From assembly GCF_003391135.1 (NCBI RefSeq), contig NZ_CP031455.1, positions 434,001-498,000 on the forward strand: a stretch of DNA of 64,000 bases. Reading direction: 5' to 3'. Position numbers and translations under genes: made by a program. The notes beneath the pieces are model-generated. The model worked only from the letters and a program-made list of their open reading frames with translations. It was not told the DNA's origin and searched no databases. This document shows, piece by piece, positions 16,726 through 25,089 of the stretch. Each line of letters opens with the position of its first letter. The stretch's first letter is position 1. Source of the stretch: Streptoverticillium olivoreticuli subsp. olivoreticuli (GTDB lineage: Bacteria > Actinomycetota > Actinomycetes > Streptomycetales > Streptomycetaceae).

Positions 16726-16880
16726 TCAGGAGGACGGGCCGGGCAAGTCCACGGAGGTCGTGCGGCGGCCGGTGGACGAGTACATACGGGCCAGCCCCTA
16801 CGGGCCCACGGCGACGCTCACCGACTTGCGGTTGACGTTGAGGCGCAGCAGCCCGGGGATGAGCGTGATGGTCTTGCGGG
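16726..16880 (-). pseudogene. DUF4236-like remnant antisense to the SIR2-like gene start
   Basis: The minus strand reads RKTITLIPGLLRLNVNRKSVSVAVGP, then an in-frame TAG, then GLARMYSSTGRRTTSVDLPGP and a TGA. The pattern 'RK...pG.rlNv...GvSvsvG...GRRTTvglPG' is that of DUF4236, often found in phage and plasmid regions. The stop codon in the middle and the absent start mark it as a relic. It overlaps the upstream open frame of the SIR2-like gene. Confidence 0.6.
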
Positions 16881-17611
16881 AACCAGGCCTGATCACCTAC
16901 AAGGGCACGGGCACGCGAAACGCGCTGGAGGAGCAGCGTGGCAACCCGGCCTACGCCGACGATTTGTCCGGTCTCCTCGACCACCTCCCGTTCGTCGTGG
17001 AAGCCGGGTGCGGGACCAGCATCGAGGCCGGCATCCCACCGCTGCACTGGCTGCACGAGGTCTACCGGGTCACCGCCCGCGCGGGCAACGATCTCACCCA
17101 GGGTTACGCCTTCACCCTCGCCCCGGCCTCCGACATCCTGATCAAGGAGATGCTGACGGACACAGTACGGAAGGTCGACGGCATGGTGGCGATGTTCCGC
17201 TCCCTGTTCCTCGCCGAGCCGACCAGCGCGCACCGGACCCCGAAGGCCCTGTACGACGCCGGACACATGACCGGTCCGGTGGCCACACACAACTTCGACC
17301 GCCTCGTCGCCCGCGTTGGGCTGCCGGAGGCGTTCATGCGCCGCTATGACCAGCGCATCCCGCACATGCCGTTCCCCGACGACGCCAAGTCGGTGCTCGT
17401 GATCGGTCTGCACGCCGACCGGCGCGGGGTCCAGGCTCGCGCCCGCGAGCTCGGCCTGAAGGTCTTCTACCTTGACACCGAGGGTGTCACCGAGAACGGC
17501 GTCGGCAAGCCCTACCTCATCGAGGGCGCCCGGGAGGGCGACGTCGTGGTCCGCTCCGGGGCCACCCCCGCCCTGCTCCACCTGGCCGAACTCCTCAACG
17601 TGAACGTCTGA
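16868..17611 (+). CDS. SIR2-like protein with the exporter-type N-terminal motif
   Basis: With the ATG at 16868 (GGGG nine bases upstream) the protein is 247 aa; ATG 16859 is possible. A Rossmann NAD-binding pattern of the SIR2 type is seen: VEAGCGTSIEAGIPPL at 44-59 replaces the GAGxSxxSGIP motif, THNFDRL at 140-146 matches TQNxDxL, and VLVIGLHAD followed by VFYLDTEG matches the late Rossmann strands. The zinc-finger cysteines of classical sirtuins are absent, so an NADase/ADP-ribose-binding or other role is as likely as deacylation. Residues 5-22 (EPGLITYKGTGTRNALEE) repeat the motif of the exporter at 7645. Confidence 0.75.
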   Translation: MVLREPGLITYKGTGTRNALEEQRGNPAYADDLSGLLDHLPFVVEAGCGTSIEAGIPPLHWLHEVYRVTARAGNDLTQGYAFTLAPASDILIKEMLTDTVRKVDGMVAMFRSLFLAEPTSAHRTPKALYDAGHMTGPVATHNFDRLVARVGLPEAFMRRYDQRIPHMPFPDDAKSVLVIGLHADRRGVQARARELGLKVFYLDTEGVTENGVGKPYLIEGAREGDVVVRSGATPALLHLAELLNVNV

Positions 17612-17656
17612 GCGAATTCGGCCCAACTCGGGCCTGCTCCCGCACCGATAGCGTCT

Positions 17657-17684
17657 GGGGGCACACCGGGCACGGTGTGCCCCC
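17657..17684. terminator. 12-bp perfect hairpin
   Basis: GGGGGCACACCG (17657-17668) pairs with CGGTGTGCCCCC (17673-17684) around a GGCA loop, 45 bp after the SIR2-like gene and 30 bp before the UDP-glucose dehydrogenase gene. It is a likely rho-independent-type terminator for the former. Confidence 0.75.
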
Positions 17685-17714
17685 GACCAGACCCAGACAA
17701 GACAAGGACCTGCA

Positions 17715-19034
17715 ATGCGCGTTTCCGTGATCGGCTGTGGTCACCTCGGCATCCCGCACGCGGCGGCGATGGCCGAACTCGGCCACGAGGTCATCGGCGT
17801 GGACGTCGACCAGGCCAAGATCGACCGGCTCAACGCTGGCGAATGCCCCATCTACGAGACCGGCTTGCCCGAACTCCTCGCTCGCCACACCACGAGCGGG
17901 CGCCTCCGCTTCACCACCGACATCCACGAGGCCGCCGACCTCGCCGAGGTTCACTTCATCGGCGTCGGCACCCCCATCGACGCCGACGGCCGCTCCTACG
18001 ACACCGGGCAGGTGTACGGCGCCATCCGTCAACTCGCCCCCCACCTCGATCGGCCGTGCACGATCGTCGGGAAGTCCACCGTCACCGTCGGCACGACCAG
18101 CCAGGTCACCGCCCTCGCACAACGCCTGGCCCCCGCCAGCGAACGCGTCAACGTCGTATGGAACCCCGAGTTCCTCCGCGAAGGACACGCGGTGCAGGAC
18201 ACCCTCCGCCCGGACCGCATCATCGCCGGCCTCACCACCACCGAGGCCGAGAAAGCGATCCGTACCGTCTACGCCCCCATCCTGGACGCCGGCATCCCCC
18301 TATTCGTCACCGACCCGCAGACCGCCGAACTCGCCAAGGGCGCGGCGAACACCTTCCTCGGCCTGAAGATCAGTTACATCAACGCCGTCGCCGACATGTG
18401 CGAGGCCGCCGGTGGCGACATCTCCCAGATCGTGGAGATCCTCGGCATCGATCCCCGCATCGGCAGCGGCGGCATGAGGCCCGGTATCGGCTACGGCGGC
18501 GGCTGCCTGCCCAAGGACATCCGTGCCTTCACCGCCTCCGCCCGGCAGCTCGGCGCGGACGACGCCGCCACCCTCCTGCGGGCCGCCGAGAAAATCAACG
18601 AGGGCCGGACCGCCGCGGCGATGAGCCTGGTGGCCACAGCACTCGGCCGACCACTCCAAGGCGCTGCCATCACCGTATGGGGTGCCGCCTTCAAGCCGGG
18701 CACCAACGACGTCCGCGAATCCCCCGCTCTCGCCCTCGCCCACGCCCTCCAGCAGGCCAGCGGCACCGTCACCGTTCACGACCCGCAGGCCGTGGCCACC
18801 GCCATGATCCGCAACCCCGAGTTCGACTACACCGACGATCTGCCCGCCTCCCTCGACGGCGCCGATCTCGTCGTCCTGGCCACCGAATGGCCCGAGTACC
18901 AGCAGGCCAGCCCCCAGGCCCTCGTGGGCCGCCCCGCCAATCCCCTGCTCGTCGACTGCCGTACCGTCCTCGACCCCGAGCCCTGGCGTGCGACGGGCTG
19001 GACCGTCCACCAGCTCGGACGACCTGCGAAGTAG
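17715..19034 (+). CDS. UDP-glucose/UDP-sugar 6-dehydrogenase
   Basis: The 439-aa enzyme oxidises a UDP-hexose to UDP-uronic acid with two NAD+. GCGHLG at 7-12 is the NAD-binding loop; the FxGVGTP and NPEFLREG segments are diagnostic. The catalytic cysteine is C264 in YGGGCLPKD, and FKPGTNDVRESP closes the C-terminal NAD domain. UDP-ManNAc dehydrogenases share these motifs, so the exact sugar is open. It sits alone between two hairpins. Together with galE at 6.4 kb and the nucleotidyltransferase it adds a uronic acid branch. Confidence 0.9.
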   Translation: MRVSVIGCGHLGIPHAAAMAELGHEVIGVDVDQAKIDRLNAGECPIYETGLPELLARHTTSGRLRFTTDIHEAADLAEVHFIGVGTPIDADGRSYDTGQVYGAIRQLAPHLDRPCTIVGKSTVTVGTTSQVTALAQRLAPASERVNVVWNPEFLREGHAVQDTLRPDRIIAGLTTTEAEKAIRTVYAPILDAGIPLFVTDPQTAELAKGAANTFLGLKISYINAVADMCEAAGGDISQIVEILGIDPRIGSGGMRPGIGYGGGCLPKDIRAFTASARQLGADDAATLLRAAEKINEGRTAAAMSLVATALGRPLQGAAITVWGAAFKPGTNDVRESPALALAHALQQASGTVTVHDPQAVATAMIRNPEFDYTDDLPASLDGADLVVLATEWPEYQQASPQALVGRPANPLLVDCRTVLDPEPWRATGWTVHQLGRPAK

Positions 19035-19042
19035 AACCAGGC

Positions 19043-19075
19043 CCCCGTCAGACCGCGAACCGCGGCCTGACGGGG
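19043..19075. terminator. hairpin terminator after the UDP-sugar dehydrogenase gene
   Basis: CCCCGTCAG (19043-19051) pairs with CTGACGGGG (19067-19075), and the interior CCGCG/CGCGG extends the stem around an AAC loop. It starts 8 bp after the stop codon. Confidence 0.8.
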
Positions 19076-19207
19076 CGCCTCGCCCCGACAGGGACAGGCT
19101 CGCCGCACCCTGCACGAGAGACGGCTCCTCTATAACCTTTCCCTGCACGGGAGTTGACGGATGGGGTACGGTGCCCGCATCAGGTTGCTTCGTGCCGGAA
19201 ACGAAGC

Positions 19208-19244
19208 GACCCCCGGTCGGTGTTACAGCACCAACACGGGGGTC
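19208..19244 (+). promoter_or_regulatory. structured 5' leader upstream of the HTH gene
   Basis: GACCCCCG (19208-19215) pairs with CGGGGGTC (19237-19244), and an inner GGTG/CACC stem with a TTACAG loop continues the structure. It ends about 30 nt before the gene at 19275 and would be in its leader RNA. Such a stable leader so close to a ribosome site suggests translational or attenuation control (inference). Confidence 0.5.
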
Positions 19245-19274
19245 TACACCACGAGGAGACAGGAACTCCCCGGG

Positions 19275-20309
19275 ATGCTCAGGCATGCTATCGCGCCTGC
19301 GTCGTTCTTCACGCAGGTGTCCAACGAGATCATTCGCCATCCGCGTCTGTCGTCGGACGCGGTGCGTCTGCTGACCTGGCAGCTGTCGCTTCCGCCAGGC
19401 GCCGATCAGCCGCTCTCGAAGACCGCAGAGCGCGCCGGGATCAAGCGGGCCGGCTTCATGTGCGCCAAACGCGAGCTCACGGCCGAGGGCTTCCTTCACG
19501 AGTGGCGGCTGCAGGGCTCGACAGGCCGGTGGTCGACCACACAGTTACTCTCCAGTGTGCCGTTGTCCGCGGACGACGCGGCCCTGGTGCGGGACGGTTG
19601 TCCGACGGGCGGGATACCGGCCGCCGGTGGACCGGGAAGCCGGTCCGTCGGCCGTTCCCAGAAGAACACCGAAGAGAACACCCCCAGCCCTCCCACACCA
19701 CCCTCCCCTCCGGACAAGCAGGCAGACGCCGAGGCTGCGGCACAGCGGGAGGAAGAACCCCCTCTCAAGCCGACGGCAGTACCACAGGCACCCGCCCCGC
19801 CCCTTCCGGCACCGCTGGTCGAGCAGGGGGCGCTCGCCCTCGCAGCGATCTCCCACAGCGAGCGACAACTCCGGCTCTCCGGCCACGACATCGCCGCACT
19901 CGCACCGATAGCAGGCCAGTGGTTCCAACGCGGTGCCAGCATGACCGACCTCCGCGACGCCCTCACCTCCGGACTGCCCCCAGCTGTCCGCTCCCCCGCA
20001 GGCCTGACCCACAACCGCCTCACCCGCAAGATGCCGGACCCATCGACGCGTCCTCAACAGTGCGCAGACGGGCATCAGATGGCTGGCCCGTCGTCCCGGC
20101 TGGCCGGGACACGCGAATGTCAGGGCACGCACGTACAAACGCAGTTGTTCCGACCCGTGGCCGATGAAGTCCTGTGCCAACAATGCCGCCGCGAGACGAC
20201 CGAAGCTGAGGGCGAGCCCGAGCAGGTCAGCGCTGCGGTGGCAGCAGCGCTGCGCGGCGCGGCCGCGGTACGGGCATCTCTCGACAGCCTCGCGCGGGCG
20301 ACAGCATGA
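19275..20309 (+). CDS. winged-helix/HTH accessory protein, first copy
   Basis: Starting at ATG 19275 the protein is 344 aa; the open frame begins at 19161, but the leader hairpin lies within that extension. Residues about 1-85 look like a winged-helix domain (SSDAVRLLTWQL, LSKTAERAGI). A Pro/Glu-rich linker (NTPSPPTPPSPPD...) and a helical C-terminus with an LCQQC cysteine pair follow. Such proteins are common on actinomycete accessory elements; the function is not established. The last two thirds recur at 27530 at high identity, lacking the HTH part. Confidence 0.65.
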   Translation: MLRHAIAPASFFTQVSNEIIRHPRLSSDAVRLLTWQLSLPPGADQPLSKTAERAGIKRAGFMCAKRELTAEGFLHEWRLQGSTGRWSTTQLLSSVPLSADDAALVRDGCPTGGIPAAGGPGSRSVGRSQKNTEENTPSPPTPPSPPDKQADAEAAAQREEEPPLKPTAVPQAPAPPLPAPLVEQGALALAAISHSERQLRLSGHDIAALAPIAGQWFQRGASMTDLRDALTSGLPPAVRSPAGLTHNRLTRKMPDPSTRPQQCADGHQMAGPSSRLAGTRECQGTHVQTQLFRPVADEVLCQQCRRETTEAEGEPEQVSAAVAAALRGAAAVRASLDSLARATA

Positions 20310-20722
20310 ACAAGAACTCACCCCCGCCCTGACGCCTGCGACCGATCCCTTTCAGCGCACCGACGGTGCGACCCTGACGAAGCCAGCTGGGAGGAGTACT
20401 TGCACCGATCCCATCCGGCGCCGCCGTCAATCCGCCCAGGGAGTCAGCAGCCCACCGGCCTCGGCTGCGTCGATCTCATGGTCGCGCCGGCAGTGCGCGA
20501 GCCCTTCGGCATGATCTGCCTCGAAGCCATGGCTTGCGGTACCCCGCCCATCGCCACCACCACTGGCACCCAGCTCCACGTCATCGTCCCCGACGGCCCC
20601 TGCGCCACCGGTTGGCTCGTCCAGCCGGACGACCCCGAGGACCTCGCCCATGCCCTCATCACCGCTCTGGCCGACGCCGACGAACGCAAGCGGCGCGGCA
20701 CCAACGGCCGCTCCCCCATCGA
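19540..20722. repeat. 1.2-kb direct repeat, copy 1
   Basis: This segment starts at acagttactctccag and includes the C-terminal part of the HTH gene and a glycosyltransferase 3' fragment. It aligns with 27530-28741 in the same orientation at clearly high identity, except that copy 1 lacks about 28 bp present near 28441-28470. The two copies flank 6.8 kb of accessory DNA. Confidence 0.9.
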
Positions 20723-20835
20723 GAGCGCCTACAGCTGGAGCCGGACCGCAGACCGCTACGTTCCCACCTATCACCAGGCCGCACCGCGCTGCCCCAGGGC
20801 CGCGTCCTCCCCGGCCCGCAACCCGAAGGAGTCCC
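20400..20835 (+). pseudogene. GT4 glycosyltransferase C-terminal fragment, copy 1
   Basis: The frame encodes the C-terminal Rossmann lobe of a GT-B glycosyltransferase: EPFGMICLEAMACGTPPIAT is the nucleotide-sugar motif (EPFG, EAMACG), followed by LVQPDDPEDLAHAL and YSWSRTADRY. The N-terminal acceptor domain is missing, so the fragment cannot be active alone. The frame runs on into a HAD-like fragment. Confidence 0.85.
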
Positions 20836-20839
20836 CCAG

Positions 20840-21161
20840 GCCCAGCATCAACGGCCTACTCCTCGACATGAACGGCCTCTTCCGGAACTGACGCAACACC
20901 GGTGCCCACGCCACCGAGCAGCTCGCCGACCTCCCAACAGGCGCCATCGCTCGGTACGCGTACGGCCACCCGCCCTACCACCTTGCCAGGGTCGGGCTCC
21001 TCACCGACCAGCAGTGGGCCGACGACGTCGCCGAGCACCTGGCGAAGGACTACGGACCGGCCGTCCAGGACCACCTCGGTCCGTGGCGGGCCGACCGCGG
21101 GGAATCGAACCCTACGATGGTCAGCCCCCGCAACAGAACCGCGAACACGGGGTGTCGTTAA
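20840..21161 (+). pseudogene. HAD-like hydrolase N-terminal fragment with internal stop
   Basis: The frame reads INGLLLDMNGLFRN, then TGA at 20889-20891, then RNTGAHATEQLADLPTGAIARYAY ... GLLTDQQWADDVAEHLA ... PWRADRGESNP, ending at TAA 21159-21161. This fits the N-terminus of a Streptomyces HAD-family hydrolase in which a TGG Trp has become TGA. The catalytic C-terminal part is absent. Confidence 0.6.
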
Positions 21162-21377
21162 CGAACGGCGAACCAGGTGACAAGTAGCTCAGCGTGATGC
21201 GCAGGCCCGCGCTGTACAGGAGGGAAGGTAGCTGCAGGCGCGCAGTGATCTTCAAAAAAACGTTTGCTGAAGATCGGTCGAGCAAGATCGAAAAGATGTG
21301 GGAAGCCTTCAAAAACTCCTTCAGAAACCTGAGGGCTTCAAGAGCCTCCAGACACCGTTTTCTGAGAAGATCACGGC
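21162..21377. other. locally AT-rich region upstream of serine recombinase, possible res site
   Basis: The stretch 21245-21370 is much richer in A/T than its surroundings, with repeated TTCAAAAA/CTTCA and GAAGATC words in both orientations. It lies immediately upstream of the recombinase start. Tn3-type resolvases recombine at such sites beside their own gene, so a res-like site is plausible. Confidence 0.45.
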
Positions 21378-22034
21378 ATGAATGCGCCCCTGGAGCGGTC
21401 CGAGCTCCTCGCTGCCTCGCCCTTGGTGCTCACCGAGATCCGTATTGGGTATGCGCGGGTCTCGACCGGAGGGCAGAAGCTCGACCGTCAGATCGATGCG
21501 CTCAACGCGGCGGGTTGCCGCCGGATCTTCGCCGACAAGAAGTCCGGCAAGAACGACCTACGGCCGGAGCTGAAGGCGTGTCATGCCTTCCTCGCCCCCG
21601 GCGACACCCTGGTCGTCCCCTCGCTCGACCGGTACGGCCGCTCGCTCCAGGACCTCGTCAACATGGTCGCCGAGCTGCGTGAGCGCGGGATCGGCTTCCA
21701 GTCCCTGCACGAGGCCCTGGACACCACCACTCCCGGCGGGCGCCTGATCTTCCATGTCTTCACCGCGCTCGCCGAGTTCATCCGCGAACTCATCGTCGCC
21801 GGCACCCACGAGGGCCTTGCCGCCGCCCGCGGCAAGGTCGGAGGACGCCCCACCGTCGTCAACGAGGAGCTCATCCGGGCCGCCCGGGACATGCTGCCCA
21901 ACCCGGCGAACAGCGTGACGTCGATCGCCAAGATCCTCGGTGTCTCCGTCGGCACCCTCTACAACCATATCCCCGACCTTCAGGAGCTTCGCCGCAGCCG
22001 CGTGCCCCGCCAGCTCGAAGGAACGCAGGGCTGA
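21378..22034 (+). CDS. serine recombinase (resolvase/invertase family)
   Basis: The 218-aa protein has the resolvase catalytic domain: RIGYARVST with nucleophile Ser29, LDRQIDAL, the VPSLDRYGRSL arginine region, GGRLIFHVFTALAEFIRELI (E helix) and a C-terminal HTH (SVTSIAKILGVSVGTLYNHI). Length and domains match Tn3-family resolvases. A Tn3 transposase fragment lies 1.9 kb downstream on the same strand, so it may be that transposon's TnpR. It looks intact. A truncated relative lies at 51.1-51.6 kb. Confidence 0.9.
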   Translation: MNAPLERSELLAASPLVLTEIRIGYARVSTGGQKLDRQIDALNAAGCRRIFADKKSGKNDLRPELKACHAFLAPGDTLVVPSLDRYGRSLQDLVNMVAELRERGIGFQSLHEALDTTTPGGRLIFHVFTALAEFIRELIVAGTHEGLAAARGKVGGRPTVVNEELIRAARDMLPNPANSVTSIAKILGVSVGTLYNHIPDLQELRRSRVPRQLEGTQG

Positions 22035-22424
22035 TCCGGCGCTCCTCGCCCAGCCAGGATTCTCCCGCTGCACTTTTCGGCTTACCTGGCCGGGCCTCAA
22101 GAAGGGCCAGAGCCCTCACCCGCCACCGTTATGCGCATGCTCCGCAACCACGACGAGCAGACGGCCACGGACGCAGTGACCGAAGGCATCTGACCAGAAC
22201 GGACTCCTCAGCGGCCCTAGAGCGGCATCGACGGGACCCCTCTTCCTGGGGTCTGGGGCCTGGCCGGTTTGTCTTCCTGTGTCCTTGTGGCAGTTGGCTG
22301 CCGACCGCCAGGATCGCCGGGCCAGCGGTACCTCGGGCAGGCGAGCTGAGCGTGGGAGCGCCGTGCGCGGCCTTCTCGCTGACTCCGCCGTTCCGTGGTC
22401 TGGAGCGTTCCGGGAGGTAGAGCA
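22035..22424. other. non-coding gap between recombinase and pore-former-like gene
   Basis: No convincing gene is seen. A short GACCCC...GGGGTC hairpin near 22236-22255 may be a terminator for the recombinase transcript. Two short stretches read like decayed coding sequence but match nothing I recognise. Confidence 0.4.
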
Positions 22425-23639
22425 GTGGTGTACTCGAAACCGCAGGAGTTCGGCGAGTTGACCTTGGTCTTCAGTGCGGGTGAGACCGCTCCTCCGCAGG
22501 GCTACTACGCCCTGGCGGGCATGGTGGACGAGTCGGTGACGATGACCTGGGTCAAGGAGACCCACCCCGGCTCGGGAGCACTGGCAGAACCTGTGGAATG
22601 GGAAGATGTCTCTTGGGGGAGTATCAAAGCCTGGAGGCCGGTCGCGCCCTCCGGCTACCGGGGCCTGAGTGACGCGTTCTCCAGCGCGGAGCTCGGACTC
22701 ACCCCGGTGCCCCGGCATCTGATGCGCTGCGTCAAGGAGACCATCAACGGGCGCGGCTACGTGGCCCTGGGCGCCAAGCTGTACGCCCTGCTCCTGGAGA
22801 CGGTTCCGCCGGGAGTGTTCCCGGAGTCGCCGGGGGTACTGGTCGCCCCGGGAAAGTGCACGTGGAACTGCATGCGCGTGGGAGGGATGGTGGTCGGCAA
22901 GGACCCGGGTGATGTGTACGTGCTGGACCTGCCGGTCCGGGCGAGCCAGGGACAGGGCCCGTCGGCCCCGGTCCTCCAGGGCTACGACATCGTTCCGCAG
23001 ACCACGCCGGAGGCCATCGACCGGGAGGTCATCGTCCCGTGCACCGCCGTCTACGACCGGGGGAAGACCCCGGAGTGGATCGTGGTGAACTCCCCGACCT
23101 ACACGCTGCGGCGCAAACGCTTCTACACCCTGGTGGCCTCGCTGAACCTGAAGGACTCCGATTCCCCGGGCGAGATCAGCCAGGCCGTCAGGTGGGGCAT
23201 CACCAAGACCCAGTCCGAGTCCTTCCACGAGTCCACTGGCACGAAGGTGGGCTTCGAAGTGGGCGTCGAGGCTGGGGTCGAATTCGAAGGCATCGGCGCC
23301 AAGGTCCACGCCACCGCCAGCACGGAAATCTCCCACGAGATGGGGTATGAGACCTCGCACTCGGTCTCGACCATGCGGGAGGAAGAGGTCGCGGTCAAGG
23401 CCGATGCGAAGGCACGGCACACCACCGCCCTGTACGCGGAGACCCACACCATCCACGCCGTGCGCAATGACGTCAATCATTCCCCGGTCTCCGACAGCAA
23501 CGGGCTGACCTTCAAGGCCGGAGTCCAGGCCGTGGCCGTCCAGTACCCGCCGCCGAAGCCCGGAGAGACGCTCCCCTGGGCCGCACCCGCACACCTCTAC
23601 GATCAGTTGCGGGAAGTCGCCGAGCAGCGCACTGCCTGA
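22425..23639 (+). CDS. Vps62-like/aerolysin-type beta-pore-forming candidate toxin
   Basis: The start is the first of two GTG codons at 22425, with GGAGG eight bases upstream; 404 aa. Residues about 1-200 resemble a Vps62-like domain built from repeated 'WRPxAPxGYxxLG'-type units (AWRPVAPSGYRGL, then LMRCVKE and CMRVGGMVV). The C-terminal half is Ser/Thr/Glu/Gly-rich with alternating residues and no long hydrophobic helix (ITKTQSESFHESTG, VGFEVGVEAGVEF, STEISHEMGYETSHS), the look of an aerolysin-type stem and beta-sandwich. No signal peptide is seen. Toxin activity is inference. A long hairpin follows the stop. Confidence 0.6.
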   Translation: MVYSKPQEFGELTLVFSAGETAPPQGYYALAGMVDESVTMTWVKETHPGSGALAEPVEWEDVSWGSIKAWRPVAPSGYRGLSDAFSSAELGLTPVPRHLMRCVKETINGRGYVALGAKLYALLLETVPPGVFPESPGVLVAPGKCTWNCMRVGGMVVGKDPGDVYVLDLPVRASQGQGPSAPVLQGYDIVPQTTPEAIDREVIVPCTAVYDRGKTPEWIVVNSPTYTLRRKRFYTLVASLNLKDSDSPGEISQAVRWGITKTQSESFHESTGTKVGFEVGVEAGVEFEGIGAKVHATASTEISHEMGYETSHSVSTMREEEVAVKADAKARHTTALYAETHTIHAVRNDVNHSPVSDSNGLTFKAGVQAVAVQYPPPKPGETLPWAAPAHLYDQLREVAEQRTA

Positions 23640-23654
23640 CCACGGGCGGAGAGC

Positions 23655-23702
23655 CCGGCGGGAGACTGTGTCCCTCTGCGGAAGGACACAGCCTCCCGCC
23701 GG
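23655..23702. terminator. 19-bp imperfect hairpin after the pore-former-like gene
   Basis: Positions 23655-23673 pair with 23684-23702 with a single mismatch (A23665/C23692) around a 10-nt loop, 16 bp after the stop codon. It is a strong terminator candidate. Confidence 0.8.
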
Positions 23703-23921
23703 AATAGTCCGCTCTCGGCTCGCTGGCCAGCACAACGACGCTCGGGAAGTCCTGGACGGCCGGTCCGGGAGGTCGAGATGGCCATGGCCATCTTCCTCAC
23801 CCCGTCGGCACGGGCCGTTGCCTGGAAGTGGATCACGTCGTTGGGCTGAACGAGTGAACGCCGCACGCGGTACCACTGGCGGCAGCCCGTCGCCCGGCCC
23901 GGGGCGTCGAGAAAGGGCCGG

Positions 23922-24480
23922 GTGCGGGTGAGCAGGGATCTGGGGCTGGACGCGGCGGTCGAGCACTTCACGCTCGTTGGCGACGAGGTGGACTGGCTGC
24001 GGAACAAGAGCGGGGCCACCCGCCTGGGCTTCGCCGTCCAGCTGAAGTTCCTCCTTTTCCGCGGCCGCTTCCCCAAGACCCGCATCGAGCTGCCCGCGGA
24101 CGCGGTCGCTCACGTGGCCAACCAGGTCGGTGCCCCGGCTGCCGACATGGCGCTGTACGACTTCACCTCCCGTACGGCCAAGCGGCACCGCAGCGAGATC
24201 CGGGAGCTGACCGGCTGGCACGAGTGCTCGGTCACCGACCAGATCAAGCTCGCCTCCCACTTGGTCGATGCGATCTGGCACGACGAGCGGCGCGAGGAAC
24301 AGGTCCGCGCCGAGCTCTTTCAGCGCATGGGCCACGACTTGATCGAGCCGCCGACCCCGGATCAGGTCGCGGCGATCATCCGCTCCGCGCTCCGCCAGGC
24401 CGACGAGCGGGCCGTCGCCGAGGTTGCCGCCCGCCTCGCACAGGCCGAGGGCTGCCTGCGGCCCGCCCGACAGGGATCAG
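23922..24480 (+). pseudogene. Tn3-family transposase N-terminal fragment (DUF4158 domain)
   Basis: The frame encodes RDLGLDAAVEHFTLVGDE, NKSGATRLGFAVQLKF, RFPKTRIELP and HRSEIRELTGWHECS, the N-terminal DUF4158 domain of Tn3 TnpA proteins that are normally near 1000 aa. Homology stops near 24480 after about 185 codons; the frame then runs on to 24836 through unrelated sequence antisense to the DUF1330 gene. The DDE catalytic domain is missing, so it cannot transpose by itself. Confidence 0.85.
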
Positions 24481-24604
24481 GCCGTCGAGGACGTGGACGA
24501 CGAACTGGGACGCAGGGCATGGCTTCGAACTCGTCTCGTGAGTCGTCGTTCAGCACCGTGTGCGTATCAGGTGACGGATGCTCAGCGATGGCTGGGCCCG
24601 CCGG

Positions 24605-24898
24605 TCAGTCGATGCCTTCGATGATGCGGAAGTCGCGCTCGACGCCGTCGGGGAGGGCCACCAGCGCCTTCTGGTATGCCTCGCTCTCGTATGCCGCGAC
24701 GGCCTGTTCAAAGCTGTCGAACTCGATCAGAACGACGCGTTGCGTGATTCCGGCCTCGTGGGCGACGACTCGAGCGCCACGGGACAGGAGGCGCCCGCCC
24801 CCAGCCTGGACAGCCGGACGGGCCAGCTTGTCGTAGGCAGTCAGCCTCTCAGGGTCAGAAATGGCGGGGTAGACACTGACCCAGTAGCCCTTAGCCAT
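24605..24898 (-). CDS. DUF1330 family protein
   Basis: From ATG 24898 (AGGAGG upstream) the protein is 97 aa. It has the dimeric ferredoxin-like fold pattern of DUF1330: KGYWVSVYPAISDPERLTAY at the start, VVLIEFDSFEQAVAAYES in the middle and a FRIIEGID end. Its role is unknown; related small proteins resemble monooxygenase or isomerase subunits. It is divergent from a LysR regulator, a layout typical of regulator and target. Confidence 0.85.
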   Translation of the reverse strand: MAKGYWVSVYPAISDPERLTAYDKLARPAVQAGGGRLLSRGARVVAHEAGITQRVVLIEFDSFEQAVAAYESEAYQKALVALPDGVERDFRIIEGID

Positions 24899-25089
24899 GG
24901 AAACCTCCTGTGTTCGGCCGGACACGTCCGACTTCGAATTCACACTCAGATCGGTCGATCCCGGCGACGGGTACTGCTGCGGTCAGTGGAATCGTCATAT
25001 GCGCAGGTTAGGGCTTGATGTGCGGTCGAGGGAAAGACCGGTACGGGATAGACTCAGAACGGATCGTTATCAATCGGCAGGGAGGGCAC

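Noticed and set aside
16226..17626. 466-codon minus-strand open frame opposite the SIR2-like gene
   Set aside because: Mostly a shadow; only its 3' portion coincides with the decayed hypothetical gene at 16047-16640.
22116..24335. 739-codon open frame on the minus strand
   Set aside because: It lies antisense to the pore-former-like gene and the Tn3 fragment, both of which have clear motifs; composition alone keeps the frame open.
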